Shown here: positions 34,194 to 43,298 of the stretch, piece by piece
How positions within the stretch are numbered: position 1 is the stretch's first letter
Layout of the letters: each line of letters begins with the position of its first letter
NCBI RefSeq assembly: GCF_016909185.1
Contig: NZ_JAFBFH010000014.1
Location: 54,443 to 118,442, forward strand
Length of the DNA stretch: 64,000 nucleotides
Direction: 5' to 3'
DNA from: Siminovitchia thermophila
GTDB taxonomy: Bacteria; Bacillota; Bacilli; Bacillales; Bacillaceae_C
Position numbers and translations under genes: made by a program
Notes under the pieces: generated by a model
Seen by the model: only the letters and a program-made list of their open reading frames with translations
Databases searched by the model: none
Told to the model about the DNA's origin: nothing

Positions 34194-34808
34194 GTGGACA
34201 GTATTATATTTGATCTGGACGGGACGTTATGGGATTCGCGGGAAAATGTCGCTAAAGTTTGGAATCAAGTTCTTAAACAATATTCCGATGCAAGAGGAAC
34301 GATTACAAAAGATGATTTAAAGAAGACGATGGGCTTGCAAATCCAAGATATTGCAAAGGTGCTATTTGATTATTTGGATGAAGAACGTCAATTGGCCTTA
34401 ATCCAGGAGTGCTCCCAAGTTGAAAATCAATACTTGTTGGAAAACGGCGGAACGTTATATCCGAGGTTGGAAGAGGTATTACAAGAGCTCTCCCAAAAAT
34501 ATCCATTGTTTATTGTGAGCAATTGTCAGGAAGGGTACATTGAATCATTTTTTGCATTTCATCGTCTTGAAAAATATTTTGTAGACTTTGAGAACCCGGG
34601 GAGAACCGGACTGACGAAAGGGCAAAATATCGAGCTTATTATGGAGCGAAATCATTTGTCTTCTCCCATTTATGTTGGTGATACCCAGGGAGACCGTGAC
34701 GCCGCAGCGTATGCAGGCATTCCTTTTGTTTACGCTGCATACGGGTTTGGAACAGTAGAACAATATGATGCTAGGATTGAGCGGTTCGAAGATTTGCTTC
34801 AGCTTTGA
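34194..34808 (+). CDS. HAD-superfamily phosphatase (phosphoglycolate phosphatase-like)
   Basis: 204 residues from GTG 34194, after AAAGGAGGAAGAAGG. HAD motif I DLDGTLWDS (nucleophile Asp7, acid Asp9), motif II Ser in FIVSNCQEG, motif III Lys in LTKGQNIELI, motif IV GDTQGDRDAA. A helical C1 cap lies between motifs I and II, as in phosphoglycolate phosphatases and PpaX. Hydrolyses a small phosphorylated metabolite in the cytoplasm; substrate unknown. The next gene starts 58 nt downstream and may be co-transcribed. Confidence 0.85.
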   Translation: MDSIIFDLDGTLWDSRENVAKVWNQVLKQYSDARGTITKDDLKKTMGLQIQDIAKVLFDYLDEERQLALIQECSQVENQYLLENGGTLYPRLEEVLQELSQKYPLFIVSNCQEGYIESFFAFHRLEKYFVDFENPGRTGLTKGQNIELIMERNHLSSPIYVGDTQGDRDAAAYAGIPFVYAAYGFGTVEQYDARIERFEDLLQL

Positions 34809-34866
34809 GAGTGGACTGTTACGGTGATATGGCCATCATGATTTTGTTGAAACAGGAGGTGAAGAA

Positions 34867-35616
34867 GTGGCGTTGTACTACAAGGAATATGGAATGGACA
34901 AGTCTCCCTTAATGGTTTTTATTCACGGCGGCGGGGTCAGCGGCTGGATGTGGGACAAGCAAGTGAACCACTTCTCTACTAATTTTCATTGTCTCGTTCC
35001 CGATTTGCCTGAGCATGGACAAAATAAGGGCAATTCCTTATTCACGATACATTCGAGTGCGGAAAGAATCATAGATTTGATTGAGGAAAAAGGCAAAGGA
35101 AAACCGGTGATTGCAATCGGTTTTTCTTTAGGGGCCCAAGTGCTCATTGCTATGCTTGGGATGAAGCCGGATGTGGCTGATTACGCAATGATCAACAGCG
35201 CTTTAGTGAAACCGATCCCCTTTTCGAGAGTAATAGCAAAAATGTTGGCTTTCACCCATCCGTTAATAAAAAATAAGACGTTTTCCAACATTCAAGCCAA
35301 ATCTATGTACATACCTGAATCCTATTTCGATATTTACTATGAAGAAAGTTGTCAAATGAGTAAAGATACTTTCATGAGAGTCATGGAAGAGAACATGTCT
35401 TTTACGATCCCCAATAACTTTGAAATCGCGACCGGCCACATTTTGGCAACGGTTGGCGAGAAAGAGAAAAAAATCATGAAACAGTCTATGAGTGCGATTG
35501 TGGACAGTCATCCGAACTGCGAAGGCATGGTCATTCCCGGAATGGGCCATGGTTTCTCTTTAGCCGATCCAGAAGGGTTTCATCAATTGGTAGAAAACTG
35601 GTTGAACGAGCATTAA
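34867..35616 (+). CDS. alpha/beta hydrolase
   Basis: 249 residues from GTG 34867, after AGGAGGTGAAGAA. Oxyanion-hole HGGGVSGWMW near 20, nucleophile elbow GFSLGAQ with Ser87, and a catalytic His in GMGHGFSLADPEGFH near the C-terminus. Acid residue likely in the SHPNCEGM region or just before. No signal peptide. Length and motifs fit small esterases or hydrolases of the MhpC/YtxM kind. Substrate not predictable. Confidence 0.82.
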   Translation: MALYYKEYGMDKSPLMVFIHGGGVSGWMWDKQVNHFSTNFHCLVPDLPEHGQNKGNSLFTIHSSAERIIDLIEEKGKGKPVIAIGFSLGAQVLIAMLGMKPDVADYAMINSALVKPIPFSRVIAKMLAFTHPLIKNKTFSNIQAKSMYIPESYFDIYYEESCQMSKDTFMRVMEENMSFTIPNNFEIATGHILATVGEKEKKIMKQSMSAIVDSHPNCEGMVIPGMGHGFSLADPEGFHQLVENWLNEH

Positions 35617-35704
35617 TCATATCTCACCATTTCTTTTTCCGTTCATGTATACATAGGAATGTATTGGAATCAATAATGGGGCATATTTGAAAGGAGCTCT
35701 GCCA

Positions 35705-36748
35705 ATGCCAATAGATTTAAGGAGTGATACAGTCACATTACCCACTCAGAAGATGCGCGATGCGATGCGGGATGCTGAAGTGGGAGATGATGTATATGGC
35801 GAGGACCCGACGATTCAGCAATTGGAGCGGTTAGCTGCCGAGATGGTGGGGAAAGAGGCTGCGTTGTTTGTCACGAGCGGAACACAAGGAAATCAGGTGG
35901 CTGTTTTATCACATACACAACGTGGAGATGAGATCATTTTAGAGGAAAACTCCCATATTTTCTATTATGAGACAGCTGGGATTTCGACAATTGCCGGTGT
36001 TCAGGCGAGGACGATTAAAGGGGTGAATGGACAAATGCCCGTTCCTGATATCGTTGCGGCAATACGGGAAGATGATGTCCATTGTCCGAGAACCGCTTTG
36101 ATTTGCCTGGAAAACACGCATGCTGATTCGGGCGGGCGAATTTTGCCCTTGCATTATATGGAAGAAGTGTACCAAGTTTCCAGAAAGCATGATATTCCTG
36201 TCCATTTGGATGGCGCGAGATTATGTAACGCAGCCATTGGCCTTGGTGTTGACCTTAAAGAAATAACAACATATACAGATAGTGTTCAATTTTGCTTATC
36301 TAAGGGATTAAGCGCACCAATGGGCTCCATTTTAGCAGGGTCTAAAGAATTGATTGAAAGGGCGAGAAAGTGGCGGAAAATGCTGGGCGGCGGAACCCGC
36401 CAAGCAGGGATTGTCGGGGCTGCCGGCATTGTGGCGCTTGAAGAAATGATTGACCGCCTAAAAGACGATCATCGTCACGCGAAAAAGCTTGCTGAAGGAT
36501 TGGCGCGTATTGCCGGAATTGACATTGACGCGAACGGTGTTGAAAGTAATATAATGATGTTTTCTGTTGCTGGTTTAGGGATGGGTGCGGGAGAATTTAT
36601 AAAGCGATTAAACAAGTTGGATGTTTTAGCCAACCGCTTGGGGCCATACAGAATTAGATTTGTGACACATAGAGGGATCACGAGTGAAGATATTGACAGG
36701 ACTATTGAAGTGGTCAAGCAGATAGCCGGCAGTAATCATTCAAGCTAA
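35705..36748 (+). CDS. low-specificity L-threonine aldolase
   Basis: 347 residues from ATG 35705, after AAAGGAG. PLP-dependent fold-type I aldolase: IDLRSDTVTLPTQKMRDAM at the N-terminus, GDDVYGEDPT, TSGTQGNQVA, HLDGARLCNA, and the PLP-binding Lys200 in FCLSKGLSAPMGS. It cleaves L-threonine or L-allo-threonine to glycine and acetaldehyde. Cytoplasmic tetramer in known members. Single gene with its own terminator. Confidence 0.92.
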   Translation: MPIDLRSDTVTLPTQKMRDAMRDAEVGDDVYGEDPTIQQLERLAAEMVGKEAALFVTSGTQGNQVAVLSHTQRGDEIILEENSHIFYYETAGISTIAGVQARTIKGVNGQMPVPDIVAAIREDDVHCPRTALICLENTHADSGGRILPLHYMEEVYQVSRKHDIPVHLDGARLCNAAIGLGVDLKEITTYTDSVQFCLSKGLSAPMGSILAGSKELIERARKWRKMLGGGTRQAGIVGAAGIVALEEMIDRLKDDHRHAKKLAEGLARIAGIDIDANGVESNIMMFSVAGLGMGAGEFIKRLNKLDVLANRLGPYRIRFVTHRGITSEDIDRTIEVVKQIAGSNHSS

Positions 36749-36755
36749 TGACGAG

Positions 36756-36805
36756 AGGCTGATCATCAAATCAGTGGAAACTGAGTAGATGATCAGCCTT
36801 TTTCG
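36756..36805 (+). terminator. Rho-independent terminator
   Basis: AGGCTGATCATC pairs with GATGATCAGCCT, followed by TTTTTCG. It lies between convergent genes and may serve the minus-strand ABC gene too. Confidence 0.8.
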
Positions 36806-36819
36806 TCAAGACATGAATA

Positions 36820-38028
36820 TTACTTTGCCACCGATGTACCTTGCGGACGGACCTTTTCCTTGCTGGAATCTCGCCAAACTGCAACCGCCCCGATGGCTAA
36901 TAGGAAAGTAATGCCTGTAATCAGCAATAAATACCATATATTGTCCTTAAGTATGCTGCTGTTTCCACCAAAGACAATCGCGTAATAGCCGTCTGCCCCA
37001 TATGTGGCCGGCAGGAAAGGCGCCAGGGCATGATAACCTTTCGCCAACAGTTCCCTCGAAACCAATACACCGGACGTGACAAGTTGAAGGGAGAGGGCCA
37101 AAATGTTGAACACCATGCCGAGATTGCCGAAGAGAAAGACAAATACTTGAGCGAACGTTAGGAAGGACAAGAACATAATGGCTTGAAAAAGATAGATCAT
37201 TCCAAACGGTTCCTGGCTTGTAACGGCAAATAACTTCATGAGACTGATGGTCAAAAACGGCAGCAGGAAGGCGACACCCACATTGATCAATTGTCTGGCA
37301 AAGAACAGTCTCCATTTTGTATAGGCGGATCGAATTGTTGTGGCGGCTTCATGAATTTGCATAATCATAACCATGGCACCGGCAAAGGAAGAAATGATTA
37401 CCATGAGTGGGACAAGGTTGGCTGAAAATTCTTCAGCGGTATTCGTTCTCTTGATGACTCCCTCAACCGGTTCTGGATCAATGGATGCAATGGCAGATTG
37501 CACCGCTTCCTCAATGGCTTGTGCAACCGGCTGTTCCAAAGGCATCTCCTGCAACTTCTGCTCAGACATCGCCGTCCCTGCAGCTTTCTGAAGTAAAAAC
37601 ACTTTTTCGTTAAGCTCATGATTCACTTGCTTTGCAATTTGCTCCATCATCGTTTTGCTGGATGTTGCGTTTGCCTGGTTGATCCAGTAATAAATGGAAG
37701 GGCGTTCTTCCGATTTTAAAGAGGATGTGAAATTTGCTGGTATGTGAATAATCATTTCTATTTTCCGCTCATCCATTTCACGGGAAGCTTTTTTAAAAGT
37801 ACTGTATTGCTTTACTTGGAAGGGGAGAGTTTGCCCAAGTTCCTTCGCTATGTCCATTTCATTCGTTTGGTCTTCATTCACAACTCCGATTGACAGATGA
37901 TCTGTCCGATCCTGCACTCCTTTATAAGCGGTCAACCATACAGAGAAAAAGATGAGCTGAAACATGATGGCGGCCATGATGCCCATATAAGTAGCCCTTA
38001 CCTTAAAAAATGCTTTTAATTCTTTCAT
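36820..38028 (-). CDS. ABC-2/YhgE-like membrane export protein
   Basis: 402 residues from ATG 38028, after AAGGAGG. One N-terminal membrane helix (YMGIMAAIMFQLIFFSVWL), a large extracytoplasmic region of about 170 residues (IGVVNEDQTNEMDIAKELG, then MIIHIPANFTSSLKSEER), then five C-terminal helices. This is the topology of YhgE/Pip and DUF3533 ABC-2 permeases. No ATPase is encoded beside it. It follows a TetR gene by 54 bp and has an operator-like palindrome before it, so it is probably a TetR-controlled export or resistance factor. Confidence 0.75.
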   Translation of the reverse strand: MKELKAFFKVRATYMGIMAAIMFQLIFFSVWLTAYKGVQDRTDHLSIGVVNEDQTNEMDIAKELGQTLPFQVKQYSTFKKASREMDERKIEMIIHIPANFTSSLKSEERPSIYYWINQANATSSKTMMEQIAKQVNHELNEKVFLLQKAAGTAMSEQKLQEMPLEQPVAQAIEEAVQSAIASIDPEPVEGVIKRTNTAEEFSANLVPLMVIISSFAGAMVMIMQIHEAATTIRSAYTKWRLFFARQLINVGVAFLLPFLTISLMKLFAVTSQEPFGMIYLFQAIMFLSFLTFAQVFVFLFGNLGMVFNILALSLQLVTSGVLVSRELLAKGYHALAPFLPATYGADGYYAIVFGGNSSILKDNIWYLLLITGITFLLAIGAVAVWRDSSKEKVRPQGTSVAK

Positions 38029-38045
38029 GAAAATTACCTCCTTGT

Positions 38046-38065
38046 GTGTAAGTGCTTGCTTGCAT
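38046..38065 (-). promoter_or_regulatory. second TetR operator candidate, before the export gene
   Basis: On the minus strand ATGCAAGC-AAGC-ACTTACAC, matching in layout the perfect palindrome at 38685. It lies between the TetR stop and the export gene start. Confidence 0.5.
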
Positions 38066-38082
38066 GTAGGTCAAAATTTTTT

Positions 38083-38664
38083 CTAGGGGGTGATTCCCCT
38101 AGAAAAAATAAACACACTCGTTTTCAGCAGTTGGTGAATATCCAAGTCGGTGATCTTTGGGCCCAACCGGATATAGGAGATGAAATGGCCAAAATTGATG
38201 GCAATGAAGGATAAGGATACTTCTTCTACATTGATATCCAACAGTTTCCCTCTTTTTTTCATTTCTTCGAAATACCCCATTAACTGCTCTTTCAAAAAGC
38301 GGGGAACATTTGCAAGTTCTTCACCGATTTCTGGAAATGTACCCACTTCTTTGATGGCGATCAGAACTAAGTCCTTAATGGGTAACATAGATTGAAAGTA
38401 TTTGTTGGCAAAATGAAATAAATCTGGTTCCAATTCATATATGACATCCGTTTCAATCGTTTTTTGCAAAACCGGGCCATAAGAGAGTTTGTCAATGATC
38501 GCTTTTAAAATGGCGCGTTTATTTCCGTAATGGCGGAAGATTGTTACTTCATTGACACCAGCAAGCTCAGCTATCGAGCGGGTTGTGGCAGCGGCATATC
38601 CTTTTTCGCTGATCAACCGGATAGCGGCATCAAGAATGCGGTCAGATGTCGACTGTGAAGGCAA
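38083..38664 (-). CDS. TetR/AcrR-family repressor
   Basis: 193 residues from TTG 38664, 9 nt after AAGGAG; the frame opens at TTG 38673, but that codon abuts the site. Helix-turn-helix at 10-55 (DRILDAAIRLISEKGYAAAT, then IAELAGVNEVTIFRHYGNK). The helical ligand domain shows no recognised signature. Upstream gene of the export protein; the palindrome at 38685-38704 and its relative at 38046-38065 suggest control of both genes. Confidence 0.85.
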   Translation of the reverse strand: MPSQSTSDRILDAAIRLISEKGYAAATTRSIAELAGVNEVTIFRHYGNKRAILKAIIDKLSYGPVLQKTIETDVIYELEPDLFHFANKYFQSMLPIKDLVLIAIKEVGTFPEIGEELANVPRFLKEQLMGYFEEMKKRGKLLDINVEEVSLSFIAINFGHFISYIRLGPKITDLDIHQLLKTSVFIFSRGITP

Positions 38665-38684
38665 ATAGGTCAACTCCTTGATAA

Positions 38685-38704
38685 ATGCAAGTGATTACTT
38701 GCAT
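38685..38704 (-). promoter_or_regulatory. TetR operator palindrome
   Basis: ATGCAAGT-GATT-ACTTGCAT: perfect 8-bp arms with a 4-bp centre, 21 bp upstream of the TetR start. Confidence 0.7.
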
Positions 38705-39055
38705 GGTAGCATGGATATAATAAAAAGGCAACAGTGTTTCATTCCGATTGTTACAAAAGAATCCGCGGAAACTTGCTGCAATATAGAGTTCATGCATTAC
38801 GCAAAACAAGGTGTGTAAAGGCTTGTCTCCCGTTGAATCAAAACATGCGTGAACCACAGTATGGATACGGAGGTAATATTTGTAACATGATTGAAACAAT
38901 AATGCAAGGTGATTGTAAAGTCATTCTGTCGAAAATTGATGTTATAATCATTATGGATTACATACAGAATGTCGGATATATGCTTTATTGACGAAATAGA
39001 GCATTTTTTAGCAGTTAAGATTACAAAGAGAGAGTTTTTAGGGGGAAAAGTAAAA
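38705..39055 (+). other. intergenic/leader region of the endopeptidase gene
   Basis: 350 bp without a gene. It should contain the promoter of the CwlO-like gene; TTGTAAAGTCATTC followed by TATAATCATTATGG near 38945 gives a plausible TATAAT. A reading frame from 38969 runs into the gene but has no ribosome binding site. Confidence 0.4.
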
Positions 39056-40312
39056 TTGAAAAAAAGATTACTCGTATCCGTATTGGGCACAGGTCTGTTA
39101 CTTTCTTCACTTCCAAATAGTGTCGCATTTGCGAATCAGAATTTGGATCAGGAGATTTCAGCGAAAAAGCAGGAGCTTTCATCTTTGCAAGCAAAAGAAA
39201 AGGAAATCAATGATCTCTTGGGAACATTGGAGGCCAAAGTTAATGAAACAAATCAAAAAATAGCAGGGGCCGAAAAAGACATTGCAAAAACGAAAGAAGA
39301 AGCGAAGCAATTGGAAACAAAAATCGCCGAGGTGAAAGAGCGGCTTGAAAAGCGCAAAGAAGTATTGCAAAATCGGGCTCGGGCCGTCCAACAAAACGGA
39401 GGTTCCTCCAACTATCTGGATATGATTGTAGAGGCGGAAAGCTTTGGAGATTTAGTTGACCGCACGATGGCAATGTCAAAAATTCTAGACGCTGATAAAA
39501 TGATTATCCAGGAGCAAAAGAAAGACCAACAAACATTGGAAGCTTCTGAAGCGGAATTACAAAAGAAGTTGGCTCAAGTCGAGAGCGACTTGACCGAAAT
39601 AGAAGCGTTGAAAGAACAACTTACATACCAAATGAACGATAAGAATAGTTTGCTTGCGGCCATGAAAGAGCAAAAAAATGAAGCAAATAAGGAATTGAAA
39701 GATTTAGAGATCCAAAAGGCTGCCATTCTCGCAGAAGCGCAACAAGCGAAAGAAGAGGCAGCAGCTTCCGGCAATGCAACAGCAGAATCATCATCTGGCA
39801 ATGGAACAGCAGCAGCATCCGGAAATACAGCGGCTGCACAGACAACAAACACATCCGGTGGTAAGGCGGTCAAGAGCAGCAAGCCTTCTGCGCCATCCAC
39901 TCCTACATTTAAAAAAGGATCATCGGCTATTGAAACAGCCATTAATGCGGGTTCTTCACTGATCGGCCGTTCTAGCTATAAGTTTGGAGGAGGCAGGTCT
40001 GATAGTGATATCGCAAACGGATTGTTTGATTGTTCTTCATTTATCCATTGGTCCTTTAAGTCTGCAGGTGTAAGTGTCGGGTCTTCAACGGTCGCGCTTG
40101 CTTCTCAAGGAAGAGCCGTCAGTCCCTCGGAAATGAAGAGAGGAGACCTTGTTTTCTTTGATACTTACAAGAAAAACGGTCATGTCGGCATTTACCTTGG
40201 CAATGGAACTTTCTTAAACTGCAACTCTACTGATGGTGCGGCTATTGATAGCATGGGTTCAAGTTATTGGAGCGGTGTTTTTAAAGGCCACGTCAGACGT
40301 GTAGTTGAATAA
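39056..40312 (+). CDS. CwlO-like NlpC/P60 D,L-endopeptidase
   Basis: 418 residues from TTG 39056, after AGGGGGAAAAG. Signal peptide 1-26 (cleavage after AFA). Residues 28-225 form a long coiled coil ([19 protein letters not shown] and similar heptads), matching the PcsB/CwlO N-domain that is controlled by FtsEX. A Ala/Ser/Thr-rich linker follows. The C-terminal NlpC/P60 domain has catalytic Cys in [12 protein letters not shown] and His in [12 protein letters not shown]. It cuts D-Glu-diaminopimelate bonds in peptidoglycan during elongation. Secreted, wall-associated. Ends at a terminator. Confidence 0.88.
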   Translation: MKKRLLVSVLGTGLLLSSLPNSVAFANQNLDQEISAKKQELSSLQAKEKEINDLLGTLEAKVNETNQKIAGAEKDIAKTKEEAKQLETKIAEVKERLEKRKEVLQNRARAVQQNGGSSNYLDMIVEAESFGDLVDRTMAMSKILDADKMIIQEQKKDQQTLEASEAELQKKLAQVESDLTEIEALKEQLTYQMNDKNSLLAAMKEQKNEANKELKDLEIQKAAILAEAQQAKEEAAASGNATAESSSGNGTAAASGNTAAAQTTNTSGGKAVKSSKPSAPSTPTFKKGSSAIETAINAGSSLIGRSSYKFGGGRSDSDIANGLFDCSSFIHWSFKSAGVSVGSSTVALASQGRAVSPSEMKRGDLVFFDTYKKNGHVGIYLGNGTFLNCNSTDGAAIDSMGSSYWSGVFKGHVRRVVE

Positions 40313-40323
40313 GATTGAACAGC

Positions 40324-40353
40324 AAAAGCAGGGGGTTTTCCTCCTGCTTTTCG
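40324..40353 (+). terminator. Rho-independent terminator
   Basis: AAAAGCAGG pairs with CCTGCTTTT 11 bp after the endopeptidase stop. Confidence 0.75.
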
Positions 40354-40735
40354 TTTGCGTGTTTTTGGGTGTTACTCATTTCACAACGGTGAAACATGAT
40401 ATTGGCTTTTCGTTGAAGGTCTTTTGCCTAAAAGCAAACCATTCAGCGCAAATGTCCATCCGCTTTTTTGTACATCTCACCTCTTTGATTTTTTCACTGG
40501 CGTTCTTGGTGAACAAATTCTCCTCCAATTTAATATGATCCCTCTCAGATTTATTTGCCGAAACCACAACCATTACGAATGGCTATCCACTCGTTATGTT
40601 TTGAATATTCGGACTATTATATTCACGCATGTTCGCTCTTTAAATCACAAAAGGGGGACAGGTATGAGCAGTATGCTTTGCAACCAATGTTGCAAGTTTG
40701 TTTAAACGTAAAAAGTATGAAAGGAAAGTTCACTT

Positions 40736-41035
40736 TATCCCGCATGTAAGGTGCCGTAAGATTCCCACTTCAAGATGTGAGTTGATACAAAAAGTCTAAG
40801 TGTGAGAAAACGGCACCTAAATGCCCGATTCGTTCAACTAACATTCAGTAGGAAATGGAAGAAAACTCCTACTGAATGAAGTTTCACTTTATCCCGCATG
40901 TAAGGTGCCGTAAGACTCCCACTTCAAAATCTTGAGTGAATACAAGAGGTCTAAGTGTGAGAAAACGGCACCTAAATGCCCGATTGGTTCAACTAACATT
41001 CAGTAGGAGCCCTACTGAATGAAGTTTCACTTTAT
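40736..41035 (+). repeat. dispersed two-hairpin repeat, locus F (two units in tandem)
   Basis: First unit has hairpin 2 with a longer loop (CATTCAGTAGGA...TCCTACTGAATG); the second has the 3-nt-loop form. Both have hairpin 1 AGGTGCCGT/ACGGCACCT. It lies just upstream of the TetR/ABC operon. Confidence 0.93.
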
Positions 41036-41077
41036 TTTTCTTTGGACCTTTTCAAACGATCTGTTGGTATGATATTA

Positions 41078-41104
41078 TATGAATATAAAATAAAATTATT
41101 CATA
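41078..41104 (+). promoter_or_regulatory. TetR operator candidate
   Basis: TATGAATA and TATTCATA are perfect 8-bp arms separated by 11 bp of A/T, ending 27 bp before the TetR start. Confidence 0.6.
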
Positions 41105-41130
41105 CATTCACCAAGGCGGGAGACGATATA

Positions 41131-41742
41131 ATGGCAAAAAAGTTTACAGAAGAAGAAAAACGCTTTATTCGACAGAAATTACTGACTGAAGGGAAGCGTT
41201 TATTTGAAGTGCATGGCCTGCAAAAAACGAGCATCGGAGAGCTGACGAAAAAAGCAGGAATTGCCCAAGGGACTTTTTATCAGTTTTTTCCATCCAAGGA
41301 GGAATTGTATTTTGACATTATTGAACAAGAAGAGCAGGTAATACAAAGAGAATTGGTCGATCAAATTGCAACAGCCCGATTAACAAAAAACAGCTTCGTT
41401 CATTTTCTTCAGCAAGCTGTATACTCATTGGAAAAAAGCCCGATTTTACATCAGCTTCATGATGAACATACGATGGCATTGCTGATGCGAAAATTACCTG
41501 AAGAAAAACTGGCCATGAATCATCAACGTGACGCGGATTTTCTATTGCCATTGATTGAACGCTGGCAAACAGAGGGGCAAATGCAGAAACTGCCACCGAA
41601 TGTGATTATCGGTATGATTCGTGCCTTAGTTCTTTTAGCGCTGCAAAAAAATGCAATTGGGGAAGACGTATATGAGGAAGCGATGGCGCAATTTATCCAG
41701 ATGATGGCTGGCAGTCTCGTCCTTGAGGAGGATACTCAATGA
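41131..41742 (+). CDS. TetR-family regulator of the ABC exporter operon
   Basis: 203 residues from ATG 41131, after GGCGGGAGACG. Helix-turn-helix at 12-60 (KLLTEGKRLFEVHGLQKTSI, then AGIAQGTFYQFFPSKEEL). The C-terminal domain resembles the TetR_C_11-like group found next to ABC-2 exporters. Stop overlaps the ATPase start by 4 bp (ATGA). Likely autorepressor through the palindrome at 41078. Confidence 0.87.
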   Translation: MAKKFTEEEKRFIRQKLLTEGKRLFEVHGLQKTSIGELTKKAGIAQGTFYQFFPSKEELYFDIIEQEEQVIQRELVDQIATARLTKNSFVHFLQQAVYSLEKSPILHQLHDEHTMALLMRKLPEEKLAMNHQRDADFLLPLIERWQTEGQMQKLPPNVIIGMIRALVLLALQKNAIGEDVYEEAMAQFIQMMAGSLVLEEDTQ

Positions 41743-42594
41743 TTCAAGTTGAAAATTTGGAATATGCTTATCCAAAAGCGGCCGTACCAACCATTAAAGG
41801 AGTCAATTTTCATGTTGCCGATGGTGAAATTTTTGGTTTTCTGGGTCCTTCCGGCGCTGGAAAGAGCACACTGCAAAACATTCTAACGGGGATGCTTAAG
41901 GGGTATCGCGGGAATGTTTATATTGGTAATCAAGAGCTTCGCGCGATTCAAGAAGATTTTTATGAAGAAATAGGCGTTGCTTTTGAGTTTCCAAATTTTT
42001 ATTCCCGTTTTACAGTGCTGGAGAATTTGCGTTTTTTCGGCGGTCTTTATAATCGGAAAACAGAGGATCCTTACAAACTATTGAAAATGGTTGGCTTGGA
42101 ACAGCATGCAAATACACGTTTTTCCAACTTGTCCAAAGGGATGAAGATGCGCTTGAACTTCTGTCGGGCCCTTTTGCACGATCCAGCGCTCATATTTTTG
42201 GATGAACCGACTTCTGGTTTGGAACCCAGTAAATAAAGAACTGTTAAAAGAGATGATCTTGAAGAAGAAAGAAGAGGGAAAAACAATGATAGTCACGACG
42301 CATGATATGCAAATAGCCGATGATCTTTGCGATCGTGTCGCTTTTATTGTGAATGGGAAAATAGCATTAATCGATAAACCGAGAAACTTGAAACTTCAGT
42401 ATGGCCGTCGAAAATTAAGCGTTGAATATAAACTTGCTTCTACTTTACATTGCCAAGAATTTGACTTGGACGGAATTGGATCAAACACGGCTTTTATCAA
42501 GCTAATTCAAGAAAAGGAAATAGAAACGATTCATTCACAAGAAACAACCTTGGGAAACATTTTTGTGAAAGTGACGGGGAAATCGCTGGCATGA
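41739..42594 (+). pseudogene. ABC exporter ATPase broken by a single extra base
   Basis: The first frame (165 codons) has Walker A GPSGAGKST, signature LSKGMKMRLNFC and Walker B IFLDEPTSGLEP, then stops at 42234-42236. The next frame continues exactly as the family requires: PVNKELLKEMILKKKEEGKT, then the H-loop VTTHDMQIADDL and a C-terminal accessory region to 42594. Removing one A from GGAACCC at 42221-42227 restores GLDPVNKEL and one full ATPase of about 284 residues. Either a true inactivating frameshift or a sequence error. Its two permeases downstream are intact, and the rest of the gene shows no other damage. Confidence 0.85.
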
Positions 42595-43298
42595 AAACAT
42601 GGATGTTAATCAAAAATGATCTCAAGTTTCAATATCGCCACGGTTTTTATAGGGCTTACTTTGTGTTAACGTTGATGCTGCTTATGCTCTTATCGCTTTT
42701 TTCTGGACTCGCCAAAGAACAGGCAGGGATGATCCTTTTATTAACGGAAATTAGTTCATTTGGTTCTACATTTGTCGCGGCGACCATTGTGTTGGAAAAG
42801 GAGCAAAGGCTATATGATACGCTTTTCGTAACACCTATAAACATTCATTCTTTTTTACAAGCAAAGATTCTTTCATTGGCGGCGCCAGCACTTATTAGCG
42901 GAACCATTTTGTTTGTCGTTTCGTTCGGGTTGAACATGATTCGTCTGGAGTTCATAGCGGGGATTTTTCTGGCGTCCATCCTCTTTAGTTTGCTCGGCCT
43001 GACGCTGGCGACAAGGTGTCAAAGCATCAATGGCTTTATCTTGTTGTCACTTCCTTTCGGACTCGTGCTCGTCGGGCTTCCAATCGTTCATTATTTACAA
43101 TTGTTCCCGATACCTTTTAGCATACTCCTTCCCGCGCAGGGGGCTTTACTTCTATTGAATGCGGGCTTTGAACAGACAGGTTGGAAAGATGTTCTTTTGG
43201 CCGTGTTGTTATTGGCAGGATGGGTGCTCGTTTTTTATGTCTGGGCTGAGCGGTGGTTTTCCACTTATATCGTTCAAAAGGAGGCCACAAGAAATTGA
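42591..43298 (+). CDS. ABC-2 permease subunit 1
   Basis: 235 residues, ATG overlapping the ATPase stop (ATGA). Six hydrophobic segments; begins MLIKNDLKFQYRHGFYRAYF, the usual cytoplasmic lead of ABC-2 permeases, with LEKEQRLYDTLFVTPINIHS as the coupling-helix region. The four-gene layout (TetR, ATPase, two permeases) resembles drug or fluoroquinolone exporters of actinobacteria and Bacillus. Function depends on the ATPase gene, which is frameshifted. Confidence 0.82.
   Translation: MKTWMLIKNDLKFQYRHGFYRAYFVLTLMLLMLLSLFSGLAKEQAGMILLLTEISSFGSTFVAATIVLEKEQRLYDTLFVTPINIHSFLQAKILSLAAPALISGTILFVVSFGLNMIRLEFIAGIFLASILFSLLGLTLATRCQSINGFILLSLPFGLVLVGLPIVHYLQLFPIPFSILLPAQGALLLLNAGFEQTGWKDVLLAVLLLAGWVLVFYVWAERWFSTYIVQKEATRN

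Larger units (their letters stand above)
40313..41130 (+). other. intergenic stretch
   Basis: Contains the terminator at 40324, the repeat array at 40736-41035 and the operator at 41078-41104. From 40355 to 40735 no gene is recognised; frames there lack start sites. A 13-codon frame at 40664 (MSSMLCNQCCKFV) follows AGGGGGACAGG but is too short to judge. Confidence 0.45.

Noticed and set aside
40590..40700. Possible purine-type regulatory boxes and a 13-codon Cys-rich peptide
   Set aside because: The CGAATAT/CGAACAT half sites are not spaced like a PurR site and no purine gene follows; the peptide is too short to support.
41739..42594. Programmed ribosomal frameshift in the ABC ATPase
   Set aside because: The site GGAACCC is not a known slippery heptamer and no stimulatory structure is evident; a plain one-base insertion explains it better.
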